The position numbers and the translations under genes are program-made. Positions 1 through 9,462 of a DNA stretch of 64,000 nucleotides are shown in pieces. The notes below the pieces were generated by a model. It did not search any database and had not been told where the DNA came from. It was given only the letters and a program-made list of their open reading frames with translations. This DNA comes from Streptomyces sp. R21. Its GTDB lineage: Bacteria > Actinomycetota > Actinomycetes > Streptomycetales > Streptomycetaceae. Numbering within the stretch: position 1 is the first letter of the stretch; each line of letters begins with the position of its first letter. The stretch is taken from NCBI RefSeq assembly GCF_041051975.1, contig NZ_CP163435.1:4340001-4404000 (forward strand). The letters are read 5' to 3'.

Positions 1-30
1 GTGCGGGTGCTCTAGCCAGCGGTGACAACG

Positions 31-68
31 CAGATGGTCGCCTCCCCGAGGGGGGAGGCGACCATCTG
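31..68. terminator. Strong hairpin terminator after the FAD oxidoreductase gene
   Basis: A perfect 17-bp inverted repeat (31-47 with 52-68) has a four-base loop and begins 14 bases beyond the stop codon of the minus-strand oxidoreductase gene. There is no T-run on either side, which is usual for high-GC actinobacterial terminators. The symmetry means it could also end transcripts arriving from the left. Confidence 0.8.
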
Positions 69-82
69 GCGTTCTCGGACCG

Positions 83-1429
83 TCAGGCCTTCGGGGCCAC
101 CTTGGACAGGCCGTTGATGATGCGGTCCATGGCGTCGCCGCCGGTCGGGTCCGTCAGGTTGGCGAGCATCTTGAGCGTGAACTTCATCAGCATCGGGTGG
201 GTCAGGCCGCGCTGGGCGGCGATCTTCATGACCTTCGGGTTGCCGATGAGCTTCACGAAGGCGCGGCCGAGCGTGTAGTAGCCGCCGTAGGTGTCCTTGA
301 GGACCCGCGGGTAGCGCTGGAGGGCGATCTCGCGCTGGGACGGGGTGGCGCGGGCGTGGGCCTGGACGATGACGTCGGCCGCGATCTGGCCGGACTCCAT
401 GGCGTACGCGATGCCCTCGCCGTTGAAGGGGTTGACCAGGCCGCCCGCGTCGCCGACCAGCAGCAGCCCCTTCGTGTAGTGGGGCTGGCGGTTGAAGGCC
501 ATCGGGAGCGCGGCGCCGCGGATCGGGCCCGTCATGTTCTCGGGGGTGTAGCCCCAGTCCTCCGGCATCGAGGCGCACCAGGCCTTCAGGACCTCGCGCC
601 AGTCCAGCTCCTTGAAGGCGTCGGAGGTGTTCAGGACGCCCAGGCCGACGTTCGACGTACCGTCGCCCATGCCGAAGATCCAGCCGTAGCCCGGCAGGAG
701 GCGGTCCTCGGCGCCCCGGCGGTCCCACAGCTCCAGCCAGGACTCCAGGTAGTCGTCCTCGTGGCGGGGCGAGGTGAAGTACGTGCGGACCGCGACGCCC
801 ATCGGGCGGTCCTCGCGGCGGTGCAGGCCCATCGCCAGGGAGAGCCGGGTGGAGTTGCCGTCGGCCGCGACGACCAGCGGCGCGTGGAAGGTGACCTCGC
901 GCTTCTCACCGGTGTCGCCGAGTTTCGCGTGCACGCCGGTGATGCGGCCCGTGCGGTCGTCGATGATCGGGGCGCCGACGTTGCAGCGCTCGTACAGCCG
1001 GGCGCCCGCCTTCTGCGCCTGCCGGGCCAGCTGCTCGTCGAAGTCGTCGCGCTTGCGGACGAGTCCGTAGTCGGGGAAGGAGGCGAGTTCCGGCCAGTCC
1101 AGCTGGAGCCGGACGCCGCCGCCGATGATGCGGAGGCCCTTGTTCCGGAGCCAGCCGGCCTCCTCCGAGATGTCGATGCCCATCGAGACGAGCTGCTTGG
1201 TCGCGCGGGGCGTGAGGCCGTCTCCGCAGACCTTCTCGCGCGGGAAGGCGGTCTTCTCCAGGAGCAGGACGTCCAAACCCGCCTTCGCCAGGTAGTAGGC
1301 GGTGGTGGAACCGGCTGGCCCGGCCCCGACGACGATCACATCGGCGGTGTTTTCGGAGAGGGGCTGGGGCTCGGTCACGGCGGGATCTCCCCAAGGTTCG
1401 AAATCTACGTGCTGACGGGCACTGGACAT
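83..1429 (-). CDS. Geranylgeranyl reductase family FAD-dependent oxidoreductase
   Basis: 448 residues. The N-terminal dinucleotide fold has the motif GAGPAGSTTAYYLAKAG near residue 36, and a second FAD motif, GDAGGLVNPFNGEGIAYAME, lies near 330; both are typical of the geranylgeranyl reductase/MenJ branch of flavoprotein reductases. Family members saturate isoprenoid double bonds. Its position a few kilobases from menG and the mqn genes makes reduction of the menaquinone side chain the most attractive role, but the substrate is inferred. It is divergent from an acetyltransferase gene across only 47 bp and is followed by a 17-bp stem terminator. The ATG at 1429 was chosen because no later start keeps the N-terminal extension before the nucleotide fold; a start at residue 18 would also be possible. 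Confidence 0.88.
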   Translation of the reverse strand: MSSARQHVDFEPWGDPAVTEPQPLSENTADVIVVGAGPAGSTTAYYLAKAGLDVLLLEKTAFPREKVCGDGLTPRATKQLVSMGIDISEEAGWLRNKGLRIIGGGVRLQLDWPELASFPDYGLVRKRDDFDEQLARQAQKAGARLYERCNVGAPIIDDRTGRITGVHAKLGDTGEKREVTFHAPLVVAADGNSTRLSLAMGLHRREDRPMGVAVRTYFTSPRHEDDYLESWLELWDRRGAEDRLLPGYGWIFGMGDGTSNVGLGVLNTSDAFKELDWREVLKAWCASMPEDWGYTPENMTGPIRGAALPMAFNRQPHYTKGLLLVGDAGGLVNPFNGEGIAYAMESGQIAADVIVQAHARATPSQREIALQRYPRVLKDTYGGYYTLGRAFVKLIGNPKVMKIAAQRGLTHPMLMKFTLKMLANLTDPTGGDAMDRIINGLSKVAPKA

Positions 1430-1476
1430 GGGCAGTCTATGCAGCGGTACTGATCACCCGGCTGAAGGGCTGCCCC

Positions 1477-1983
1477 GTGAACCGAGCGCTCCCCGACGTA
1501 CTGCTCCGCGTCCCCACCGACGAGGATGCCTTCGCCTGGCACCGGATCTTCGCCGACCCGGACGTCATGGAGTTCCACGGCGGCAGGGCGGCCGAGTTGT
1601 CCGTCTACGAGGAACTGACCGCCCGGCAGCGGCGGCACGACGCCGAGCACGGTTTCTGCCTGTGGACGATGCTCGACGAATCGGGCGAGGTCATCGGTTT
1701 CACGGGCGCGCAGCCGTGGCCGCACAGCTGGGGGCCGACGGGCCAGATCGAGATCGGCTGGCGGCTCGGCCGGGCGCGCTGGGGCCGGGGATACGTCACG
1801 GCGGCCGCGCACACGACGCTGGACCGGGTGCGCGCCGCGGGCGTCACCGACGTCGTCGCCATGGTCAACGCGCGCAACGAGCGCTCCATCGCGGTGACCA
1901 GACGGCTCGGGATGGAGCTCGCCGAGAGATTCACGAGCCCGAGGTCGCAGGAGGAGGGGCACCGCTACCGGCTGGCGCTCTGA
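1477..1983 (+). CDS. GNAT family N-acetyltransferase (RimJ/RimL-like)
   Basis: 168 residues with a GTG start preceded by GAAGGG. The middle contains the strand IEIGWRLGRARWGRGYVTAA, which carries the acetyl-CoA pyrophosphate-binding loop (RxxWGRGY) of the GNAT fold, followed by NARNERSIAVTRRLGM, the usual RimJ/RimL C-terminal helix with its conserved Asn-Ser pair. The protein should acetylate an amino group using acetyl-CoA in the cytoplasm; the acceptor cannot be told from sequence. It is divergent from the FAD oxidoreductase and about 70 bp upstream of a PASTA-domain gene. Confidence 0.85.
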   Translation: MNRALPDVLLRVPTDEDAFAWHRIFADPDVMEFHGGRAAELSVYEELTARQRRHDAEHGFCLWTMLDESGEVIGFTGAQPWPHSWGPTGQIEIGWRLGRARWGRGYVTAAAHTTLDRVRAAGVTDVVAMVNARNERSIAVTRRLGMELAERFTSPRSQEEGHRYRLAL

Positions 1984-2052
1984 GCGCTCCCGAGTCCGGC
2001 GGACGCTTCCGGAACGGCACCGGCGGGGCTTACTCTTCCGGTACCGCTGGGG

Positions 2053-2400
2053 GTGACGTCTGTGCGCATAACACCCAAGACACCCGAGGTGCGCGTTCCG
2101 CGACTGGTCGGCCTGATGGCCGTGGACGCGCGCGAGACGGCCGAGGCGCGAGGTGTGCTGCTCGCCGCGCCCGACCGCCCCGACTTCCACCTCGCGGTCA
2201 TCGACTACGTCGTACGCCAATATCCTCCGCCCGGCGCCGATGTGCCGCGCGGCGCCGTGGTCACCGTGTGGTTCGAGCTCGGCGAGGGTGAGGCCGGCGG
2301 AGGCGCGGGGGTGCGCGAGCCGCGGCGGCCCGGTCCGCCGTCGGGCGGGCTGCGCCGCGAACTCGACGAGCCGGGCGACCCGTTCGAGATCCTCAGATGA
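2053..2400 (+). CDS. Small single-PASTA-domain protein
   Basis: 115 residues. Residues 12-78 read as one PASTA repeat: VPRLVGLMAVDARETAEARG, then a YVVRQYPPPGADVPRGAVVTVWF segment with the paired strands and the P-P-G-A turn of the family. PASTA domains usually occur on membrane kinases and penicillin-binding proteins, but no signal peptide or membrane segment is present here, so the protein should be cytoplasmic. The C-terminal 35 residues are Gly/Pro/Arg-rich. Starts at GTG 2053 or GTG 2062 are both possible; the second sits better behind the GGGGG run. It is convergent with the large zinc-ribbon membrane protein gene. The function is unknown. Confidence 0.75.
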   Translation: MTSVRITPKTPEVRVPRLVGLMAVDARETAEARGVLLAAPDRPDFHLAVIDYVVRQYPPPGADVPRGAVVTVWFELGEGEAGGGAGVREPRRPGPPSGGLRRELDEPGDPFEILR

Positions 2401-2435
2401 GCAGCATCCTCAGGTGAGCAGCCCGCGCCGCTGTT

Positions 2436-5018
2436 CTACGTGAGCTTCCAGGAGTCGAGGGCGACGCGGAACGTCTCCGAGAGGCCGCTCTGCCACACGT
2501 CGTCGTGGCCGACGATCATGATCGCGTACTCGGTGCCGTTCGCGGCGACGTACCCCTGGTCCTTCGCGTGGAGGGTGCGGCCCGACTCGTCGGTGTACGT
2601 GTACTCCCAGATCGCACCGGCGCGGCCCTGGAAGATGTTGCTCTCCAGCTTGATCCGCCGGTAGCCGGCGTCCTTCTTCTTGGCGGTCTTCTCCAGGGTC
2701 AGGAAGTTGTCGTACGAGGTGTAGCCGGCGTTCGCGATGACGCCGACCTGGAGGTGCTCCAGACCGGTCGAGCCCGCGTAGGTGACCTGGGTGCCGTTCT
2801 TGACGCCCTCGCGCGCCCAGACGTCGGGGACGGCGAAGGAGAAGCCCATGGGGTCGTCCAACTGGCGGTAGCCGTCCGGGGGTTCCGCGGACGAGGCGGT
2901 GGCCTCGCCCGTTGCCTCGCCCGTCGGGGTGCTCGTGGGGGCCGCTGTCGGCGGTTCCGACAGGACCGGTGAGGGCGAAGAGCTCGCGGGAGCCGTCGGT
3001 GTCGACCCGGCCGCCGGCTTGTTCGAGTCCCCGTCGGAGTGCTTGTCCTGCCAGATCAGTACGCCCGCCGCGGCACCGCCTCCGACGACGAACGCCACGG
3101 CGAGGGTCACCACCCAGACGAGCGAACGACCGCGCGCCTTCGGGGTGACGGGCGGCCGCTGACCGAGGTGGAAGGTGTGGGAGTCATACGGGATCGGGAT
3201 CGGGGCCGGATTCGGCATCGAGGCCGGAGCCGGGGCTGGGGCCGGCATCTGGGCCGGGGGTGGCGATGCCAGGGCCGGCGGCGGTACGAAGCCCGGCGTG
3301 GGGCTGCTCGGCATCGGCGGCGTCGGCACGGACGAGACAGGCGACGTGGACGACATCGGCGACATCGGCGACGCAATCGGCGGCATCGCCGGTGCGACCG
3401 GTCCCGCCCCGGAACCCGTCATCCGCAGCAGATACGGTGCGACGAAAGCCGCGATGAAGATCCAGAGCAGCCCGAAGAGCAGCGCGTACGGGATGTCGAG
3501 GCCGATCGAGGCTTTGCCGCTGGCGGAACCGCCCGAGCCGGAGCCGTACCCGGTGTCGTAGTCCGAACTCCGGCCGGCCATCTCCCAGCCGAGGCCGCCG
3601 AACCCGGCGAGCAGCAGGAAGAGGCCGTAGCAGAGGCCCGCGGTCAGGAGCTGTTCGCCGCGGCCGGCGGAGCGACGCGCGGCCATGATGCCGATGATCA
3701 GGGCGCAGACCAGGCCGAGGGCCAACGCGCCGACGATCGCCCAGGAGTTGGTGACGTCGCCGAGCTCGGAGAGCCCGAACGACTCATGGGAGTAGCCGCC
3801 GCCGTAGCTGTACGACGACGTGCCGCGGGCCTCCCCCTCGATGGGCGCACCCCAGGACAGGCCGAGGGCCGTGACCGCGAGGTTGGGCAGCACGAGCAGC
3901 GCCGCCGCCAGGGGCGAGATGCCGTCGTTGTCCCACAAGCCGTCGAGGTCGTCGATCTGCGTGAGGCAGATGAACGCGACGACGGAGCACAGGACGAGGA
4001 CGACGGACAGCGCGCGCAGGGCGGTGCCGGTGGCGCGCAGCAGCGCCCGCACGCCCGGCCGGGCCGCCGACCACCGCGCCAGGTCGTCCTGGTGCAGTAC
4101 GCCGCCCGCGACCGCGAACCCGAGCAGCAGGGCGCCCAGCGCGGCGAGCGCAGGCGACGACGAGACCTGGACGGCTCCCAGGAGCGTCGGCCGCGCGATC
4201 AGGCTGAGGGCGAGGACGCCCGCGGTGACCAGGAGCGCGACGCGAGCGGCGGCTTCGAGCCCGGCGGTCGCGCTCTGCGGGGCACCGCCGCCGGCGTACG
4301 GGCGGTCCTGTGCGAACTGAGCCTGTGCGAACTGGGGCCCTGCGAACTGCGTCCGCGCCATCCGCGTACGCAGCATCCGTACGCCGATGAAGAGCGCCAC
4401 GATCCACAGGGCGGTGACCGTGAGCGGGATCAGGGACAGCGAGCCGCCGCCCTCGAAGTCCCCGGCCAGGCCGCCGCCCGAGCCGCCCCCGCCGAACACC
4501 GACGCGGGAGCCGACTTCACCTCGAAGCCCCCGCCGAGCGCCTGCAGCAGCAAGGCGAGGGCGATCCGCGTCCGGTCGCCGAACCCGATGATCGCCTCTC
4601 CCCCGTCGGAGGACTGCCCGTACGAGGGAATCCCCAGCGCCGCGGACGCGATCAGCAGCAGACCGAGGGGCCAGAGCGCGGCCTGCGCGGCTCCCGCCCA
4701 GTCGCCCCGGAACGTACGGCCGAGGAAGGCGCCCAGCGGTGACGGCCAGGCGGGGCCGGGGACGTATCCCGGGGGCGGCCCCAACGGCGGTGGCCCCGAC
4801 GGCGGCGCGACGGACGGCGGGGGCAGGGGCGGGGGCGGCACACTGACGGGCGGCTCCGGCGCACCCGGTGCCGGCGGAACATCCGGTGTCGGCGGCACGG
4901 CGGCGGGCGCATCCGCCACGGGCGCATCCCCCGCAGCCGCCCGCTCGCGTCCGCAATGCATGCAGAAGCGGGCCTCGTCGGGACCGGGAACCCCGCAGTG
5001 CGGGCAGTGCGACGCCAT
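2436..5018 (-). CDS. Zinc-ribbon polytopic membrane protein with proline-rich linkers
   Basis: 860 residues. The start at ATG 5018 places a CPHCG...CMHCG zinc ribbon at residues 5-23. Next come a Pro-rich stretch (about 30-100), a block of several hydrophobic helices (about 120-560) split by Gly/Ser-rich loops, a second Pro/Ala/Met-rich linker, one further helix (WVVTLAVAFVVGGGAAAGVL) and a C-terminal extracytoplasmic domain of about 170 residues. That last domain contains DDPMGFSFAVPDVWAR, resembling the outer domain of the protein encoded at 13834-14835. Zinc-ribbon multipass proteins of this build are common in actinomycetes and mostly uncharacterised. A role in envelope sensing is a guess. 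It is downstream of menG on the same strand, 132 bp away. Confidence 0.75.
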   Translation of the reverse strand: MASHCPHCGVPGPDEARFCMHCGRERAAAGDAPVADAPAAVPPTPDVPPAPGAPEPPVSVPPPPLPPPSVAPPSGPPPLGPPPGYVPGPAWPSPLGAFLGRTFRGDWAGAAQAALWPLGLLLIASAALGIPSYGQSSDGGEAIIGFGDRTRIALALLLQALGGGFEVKSAPASVFGGGGSGGGLAGDFEGGGSLSLIPLTVTALWIVALFIGVRMLRTRMARTQFAGPQFAQAQFAQDRPYAGGGAPQSATAGLEAAARVALLVTAGVLALSLIARPTLLGAVQVSSSPALAALGALLLGFAVAGGVLHQDDLARWSAARPGVRALLRATGTALRALSVVLVLCSVVAFICLTQIDDLDGLWDNDGISPLAAALLVLPNLAVTALGLSWGAPIEGEARGTSSYSYGGGYSHESFGLSELGDVTNSWAIVGALALGLVCALIIGIMAARRSAGRGEQLLTAGLCYGLFLLLAGFGGLGWEMAGRSSDYDTGYGSGSGGSASGKASIGLDIPYALLFGLLWIFIAAFVAPYLLRMTGSGAGPVAPAMPPIASPMSPMSSTSPVSSVPTPPMPSSPTPGFVPPPALASPPPAQMPAPAPAPASMPNPAPIPIPYDSHTFHLGQRPPVTPKARGRSLVWVVTLAVAFVVGGGAAAGVLIWQDKHSDGDSNKPAAGSTPTAPASSSPSPVLSEPPTAAPTSTPTGEATGEATASSAEPPDGYRQLDDPMGFSFAVPDVWAREGVKNGTQVTYAGSTGLEHLQVGVIANAGYTSYDNFLTLEKTAKKKDAGYRRIKLESNIFQGRAGAIWEYTYTDESGRTLHAKDQGYVAANGTEYAIMIVGHDDVWQSGLSETFRVALDSWKLT

Positions 5019-5155
5019 GGAAACGCTCCGTCGTCCAGAGAACTCGTGCCGTGATCGGACGTATTCAACGGACGGAGTTTCCCATTGACCGGTTCCCGTC
5101 AACGTGTCCTTCGTACGAGTGAATTGACGGGCTTACGAGCCGTACGACGTACGAG

Positions 5156-5851
5156 CTACGCGGGCTTGAAGCCCCGGTGCAGCGCCACGATTCCGCCCGT
5201 CAGGTTCCGCCACGCGACCTTCGACCAGCCCGCCTTCTGCAGCAGCCCGGCCAGCGCGGGCTGGTTCGGCCAGTCGCGGATGGACTCGGCTAGGTAGACG
5301 TACGCGTCGGGGTTGGAGGAGACCGCGCGGGCGACGGGCGGCAGCGCGCGCATCAGGTACTCGGTGTAGACGGTGCGGAAGGGTGCCCAGGTCGGGTGCG
5401 AGAACTCGCAGATCACGACGCGGCCGCCGGGCTTGGTCACCCGGTACAGCTCGGTGAGCGCGGCGTCGGTGTCCTGCACGTTGCGCAGCCCGAAGGAGAT
5501 CGTGACGGCGTCGAAGGTGTCGTCCTTGAAGGGCAGCTTCGTCGCGTCGCCCGCGGTCAGCGGCAGCCAGGGGTAGTTCTTCTTGCCGACGCGGAGCATA
5601 CCGAGGGAGAAGTCGCAGGGGACGACATACGCACCTGTGCGCGCGAAGGGCAGCGAGGAGGTGGCCGTACCCGCGGCCAGGTCCAGGATCTTCTGCGCGG
5701 GCCGGGCGTCGACCGCCTTCGCGACCTCCTTGCGCCACACCCGGTCCTGGCCGAGCGACAGCACGTCGTTCGTCAGGTCGTACCGTTCCGCCACGTCGTC
5801 GAACATCGAGGCGACTTCGTGCGGCTGCTTGTCCAGAGATGCGCGGGTCAC
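5156..5851 (-). CDS. menG: Demethylmenaquinone methyltransferase
   Basis: 231 residues from the GTG at 5851 (VTRASLDKQPHEVASMFDDV). The UbiE/MenG signature is clear: an SAM-binding motif I (ILDLAAGTATSSLPFA), followed by ITISFGLRNVQDTDAALTEL with the family's FGxRN element. The enzyme C-methylates the naphthoquinone ring of demethylmenaquinone using SAM, the last step of menaquinone synthesis. The open frame reaches back to 5914, but those extra residues do not match the family and the GTG start fits its usual N-terminus. The mqn genes that feed this step lie further right on the same strand. Confidence 0.95.
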   Translation of the reverse strand: MTRASLDKQPHEVASMFDDVAERYDLTNDVLSLGQDRVWRKEVAKAVDARPAQKILDLAAGTATSSLPFARTGAYVVPCDFSLGMLRVGKKNYPWLPLTAGDATKLPFKDDTFDAVTISFGLRNVQDTDAALTELYRVTKPGGRVVICEFSHPTWAPFRTVYTEYLMRALPPVARAVSSNPDAYVYLAESIRDWPNQPALAGLLQKAGWSKVAWRNLTGGIVALHRGFKPA

Positions 5852-5982
5852 GCGCTCATTGTGGCAGTACGGGCCGGGCGACTCTCCGGCGCCCGGCCCG
5901 TACGCCGGTATCAATCACCGCCGGACGCCGGTATCAATCACCGCCGTGCGCCGGTCTCACGCACCCCGCGCTCCGGGGAGTC

Positions 5983-7110
5983 TCACGCACTCGCTCCGGG
6001 GAGCAGCTTCGGCTTCTTCTTCGCGGCGACGTCCTCGACCCACCCGCACAGCAGGATGAAGGCGGCGATCAGGACCCAGCCGATGCCGAACATGAACCAC
6101 TGGCTCTCCAGCGGCAGCCACTTCTCGAAGGCGGGCACCTTCCAGAACTGGTCGATCAGCGGGACGGCCAGGATCAGCGCGATCTCGTGCCAGAGATAGA
6201 TCGTCACAGCCCTGGCGTTGAAGATCGTCACGATCCGGTCGAGCCGCCGGAAGCGGGTGAGCCCGGCGAAGTCGACCTGGAAGCGCGCCTTGAAGTACAT
6301 CAGCAGGGTCACGTACCCCGCCGACCAGAGGGCCTGCGCGAGCGGGATCTCGTCCAGGTCGTACGTTCCCGCCTCGGCCTGGTGCGTGAAGGCGTACCAG
6401 CCGCCGTACGCGATCGCGCCCAGCGAGAGGACGACGACGGCGGCCGGCTTCAGCCGCTGCAGGACCCCGTCGCGGTGCGCGAAGCCGAGGATCCAGCAGA
6501 AGAGATAGGTGGCCACGTCCGTCAGACCGCTGCCGAACCGGTCGTACGGCGGCTGCCACCAGAACTGGAAGACCACGATCGGGGCGAGACTCGCGAGCAG
6601 GACCGGCACCGGGGCGAGCCGGAACACCTTCAGCAGCAGGGGCGAGAGCAGCACGAACCAGAGGTATGTCCGCAGGTACCAGAGGATCTCCCAGGCCTGG
6701 ATGCCCCAGGAGTTGCCCGGCGGGTCGCCGATCGGCAGCACCCAGAAGACGATCTGCCAGCCCGGCATCCAGCCGTGGATCAGCATCGCCACGACCACGA
6801 AGAAGCCCCAGAACCAGAACGGGGGCAGGAGTCTGCGCACGCGGCTTCTGAGGACCTTCGCCGCGGGGCGCTCCAGCGACTTCGCCATCAGGGTGCCGGC
6901 GAGTCCGAACATGATCCCCATGGAGGGGAAGACCATGCCGGCCCAGGCCCAGCCGAAGGTGTGGTAGGTCACCACCCTGACCAGGGCCACCGCGCGCAGT
7001 GTGTCGAAGTAGCGGTCCCTGCCCTTTGGTTCCGCCGTCGGGGACTCTTGTGGTTCTGCGGAACGATCGTCCACAGCAGTGGCGAAAGCGTCCCTGCGAT
7101 GCGACCCCAT
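5983..7110 (-). CDS. Integral-membrane acyltransferase (acyltransferase 3 family)
   Basis: 375 residues with roughly ten hydrophobic helices. The N-terminal motif YFDTLRAVALVRVVTYHTFG carries the conserved Arg and the catalytic-type His of the acyltransferase 3/OafA family, which transfers acyl groups to extracytoplasmic glycans. Its ATG overlaps by one base the TGA of the preceding deacetylase/glycosyltransferase gene (TGATG), so translation is coupled. It probably decorates the glycan made by that synthase; the acyl group is not predictable. The N-terminal 35 residues are polar and cytoplasmic. Confidence 0.85.
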   Translation of the reverse strand: MGSHRRDAFATAVDDRSAEPQESPTAEPKGRDRYFDTLRAVALVRVVTYHTFGWAWAGMVFPSMGIMFGLAGTLMAKSLERPAAKVLRSRVRRLLPPFWFWGFFVVVAMLIHGWMPGWQIVFWVLPIGDPPGNSWGIQAWEILWYLRTYLWFVLLSPLLLKVFRLAPVPVLLASLAPIVVFQFWWQPPYDRFGSGLTDVATYLFCWILGFAHRDGVLQRLKPAAVVVLSLGAIAYGGWYAFTHQAEAGTYDLDEIPLAQALWSAGYVTLLMYFKARFQVDFAGLTRFRRLDRIVTIFNARAVTIYLWHEIALILAVPLIDQFWKVPAFEKWLPLESQWFMFGIGWVLIAAFILLCGWVEDVAAKKKPKLLPGASA

Positions 7111-9443
7111 CAGCTCACCCCCGCCGGGGTGCCGACTTCGCCCGTGCGCTTCAGTTTCTGCCAGCGAAGGCGGCCGCCGGTGAGGGCGGTGATGGAGGAG
7201 TGGATGAGAACGAGGTACATCATCTGGCGGTAGGCCAGTTGCTGGAGCGGCATCATCAGGAGGTAGCGGTACTTCTCGCGGTCGAGCCGGAACGCGTAGG
7301 CCGCGCACAGGAGTTGGACCGCGAGCACGGCCAGCCAGGCGAGGAGCGAGGCCCAGAAGTCCACGAAGATCATCGAGTAGACCGTGAAGACGTCGATGAG
7401 CGGGGCGAAGATCGGCGTGATGATCTGGAAGATGACCACGAGCGGCATGCCGACCCGGCCGAAGCGGCCCGAAGGCCCCTTGTCCGTCAGGGACTTGCGG
7501 TGCTTCCACAGCGCCTGCATGGTGCCGTACGACCAGCGGTAGCGCTGCGACCACAGCTGCTTGAGGGAACCGGGTGCCTCCGTCCAGGCCCGGGCGTGCT
7601 CCTGGTAGACGACGCGCCAGCCCTTGCGGTGCATGGCGATGGTGATGTCGGTGTCCTCGGCGAGCGTGTCCTCGCTCATGCCGCCGACCTCCAGCACCGC
7701 GTCGCGGCGGAACGCTCCGATCGCGCCCGGGATGGTGGGCATGCAGCGCAGCAGGTCGTACATGCGGCGGTCGAGGTTGAAGCCCATCACGTACTCGATG
7801 TGCTGCCAGGCGCCGATGACCGTGTTGCGGTTGCCGACCTTGGCGTTGCCGGCGACCGCGCCGACGTCCTCGTTCGCGAAGGGCTGCACCAACTGCCGTA
7901 CGGTGTCCGGCTCGAAGACGGTGTCGCCGTCCATCATCACGACGATGTCGTAACTGGCGTTGCGCACACCGTTGTTGAGGGCGGCGGGCTTGCCGGCGTT
8001 CTCCTGGCGGATCACGCGGACGTTGGGCACGCCCATGGCCTCGACGAGGGCCGCCGTGCCGTCCGTCGAACCGTCGTCGACGACGATGATCTCGATCGGA
8101 TGCGTGGACTGTGTAAGGGAGTTGATCGTGTTCTCGATGCACTCCTTCTCGTTGTACGCCGGCACGATCACGCTGACGGGGCGGGTGACCTCGGGGCCCC
8201 AGCCGAACCGGCGCTTGTTGCGCTGCCGGTAGTGGCGGCGGGCGAGGATGAGCATCATCCCGAACCGGCCCATGACGGCGACGCCCACGACGGCGAGTCC
8301 GGTCGCGAGGCCCGGCATGCTCCACTCGGCGAAGGCGACCGCGTAGATGAGGGCCTTGCCCTCGTAGAGGGTGGTGCCGGTGGCCTTGCGGTGCGCGGCC
8401 TGCTCGATCGCGGTCGTGGTGGTGGCGTTGCCGTTGCCCGCACCCGCACCCGCACCGGGAGCCGACCCGGGCTGCTGCCCGCTCTGCCCTGGCTGCTGAC
8501 CGGCCTGCGCGCCCGCCCCCGTACCGGCGTTCGCACCCGCACCCGCACCCGCTTTCGCCGACCGCTGCTTCGCCAGCGCCCCGCTCACGGTCGTGAAGGT
8601 GTACCCCTTCGCCTTCATCTTCTTGATGTACTTCGGCAGCGCCAGCAGGGTCTGGTCGCGGTCGCCGCCCGCGTCGTGGAAGAGGACCGAGGCGCCCTTG
8701 TTCTTCTTCGGCGTGGCCGTCTTGATGATGCTCGCGACGCCCGGCTGCTTCCAGTCGTCGCTGTCGGTGTCGATGAAGACGCTGGTGTAGCCCAGCTTGG
8801 CGATCTTCTTGTAGACCGGCCAGCTGTAGTTGTCGATGGCGTCGGTCTCCGCCGAGTACGGCGCGCGGAACAGCGTCGTCGTGATGCCGGCCGCGCCCGC
8901 GAGGGCCAACTGCGTCTGGCTCAGCTCGCGTTCGAGGCGCGAGGTGCTCTGATACGAGAGGTCGACGTGCGAGAACGTGTGGATGCCGACCTCGTTGCCC
9001 TGCGCGACCATGTCCTTCACGGCGTCCGGGTAGCGGGAGACCATCGAGCCGACGACGAAGAACGTGCCGGGCACGTCGTTGTCCTGAAGGATCTTGAGGA
9101 CCTTCTCGGTGTACTCGGGGTTCGGGCCGTCGTCGAAGGTCAGCACGATGGTCTTGTCCGGCACCGACTTGGCGTCCACGGTCCCGTTGCTGGACGTGAA
9201 GATGGGTCCGGATTCCAGGATCTTCTGCGGTACGTCGTCGTAGGCGGCGCCGTCGCGCACGCGCTGGTCGCTGAAGACCTCGCCGCGCAGATAGCCGTCC
9301 AGGAGCATCACACTGGTCAGGCCCAGCAGAAGCAGCAGGGCGAGGATCACACGGGGTTTCTGCAGCGCCGCGGCCTTGCCCGCCGCCCGCTCGATACGGG
9401 TGGGGGCGCGTCGGCGGCCGCGCGAGGGCGTCGTCGTAGTCAT
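7110..9443 (-). CDS. Bifunctional polysaccharide deacetylase / family 2 glycosyltransferase (PNAG-type synthase)
   Basis: 777 residues. A signal-anchor helix (about 32-50) leads to a NodB deacetylase domain with TFDDGPNPEYT near 102 and EVGIHTFSHVDLS further on (metal-binding Asp and the two His). A Gly/Ala/Gln-rich linker and a helix follow. The GT2 domain shows PVSVIVPAYNE, VVDDGSTDG, MDGDTVF, AEDTDITI and QRYRW, the full D,D,D,QxxRW set of a processive synthase, and C-terminal membrane helices end the protein. This matches PgaC/IcaA-like poly-N-acetylglucosamine synthases fused to a PgaB-like deacetylase. From memory, Streptomyces MatB has the same domain order. Start ATG 9443 was chosen over an upstream in-frame start that would add a Pro/Arg-rich leader. 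It forms an operon with the flanking 135-residue protein and acyltransferase. Confidence 0.88.
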   Translation of the reverse strand: MTTTTPSRGRRRAPTRIERAAGKAAALQKPRVILALLLLLGLTSVMLLDGYLRGEVFSDQRVRDGAAYDDVPQKILESGPIFTSSNGTVDAKSVPDKTIVLTFDDGPNPEYTEKVLKILQDNDVPGTFFVVGSMVSRYPDAVKDMVAQGNEVGIHTFSHVDLSYQSTSRLERELSQTQLALAGAAGITTTLFRAPYSAETDAIDNYSWPVYKKIAKLGYTSVFIDTDSDDWKQPGVASIIKTATPKKNKGASVLFHDAGGDRDQTLLALPKYIKKMKAKGYTFTTVSGALAKQRSAKAGAGAGANAGTGAGAQAGQQPGQSGQQPGSAPGAGAGAGNGNATTTTAIEQAAHRKATGTTLYEGKALIYAVAFAEWSMPGLATGLAVVGVAVMGRFGMMLILARRHYRQRNKRRFGWGPEVTRPVSVIVPAYNEKECIENTINSLTQSTHPIEIIVVDDGSTDGTAALVEAMGVPNVRVIRQENAGKPAALNNGVRNASYDIVVMMDGDTVFEPDTVRQLVQPFANEDVGAVAGNAKVGNRNTVIGAWQHIEYVMGFNLDRRMYDLLRCMPTIPGAIGAFRRDAVLEVGGMSEDTLAEDTDITIAMHRKGWRVVYQEHARAWTEAPGSLKQLWSQRYRWSYGTMQALWKHRKSLTDKGPSGRFGRVGMPLVVIFQIITPIFAPLIDVFTVYSMIFVDFWASLLAWLAVLAVQLLCAAYAFRLDREKYRYLLMMPLQQLAYRQMMYLVLIHSSITALTGGRLRWQKLKRTGEVGTPAGVS

Positions 9444-9462
9444 AAGTGTGGGTGCGTTCCGG

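Noticed and set aside
3039..4742. A 567-codon plus-strand frame
   Set aside because: It is antisense to the zinc-ribbon membrane protein, Arg-rich throughout, with no fold or motif.
7111..8325. Upstream extension of the acyltransferase frame to 780 codons
   Set aside because: It overlaps the GT2 coding region in a different frame and is Arg/His-rich. The ATG at 7110, overlapping the upstream stop, is the natural start.
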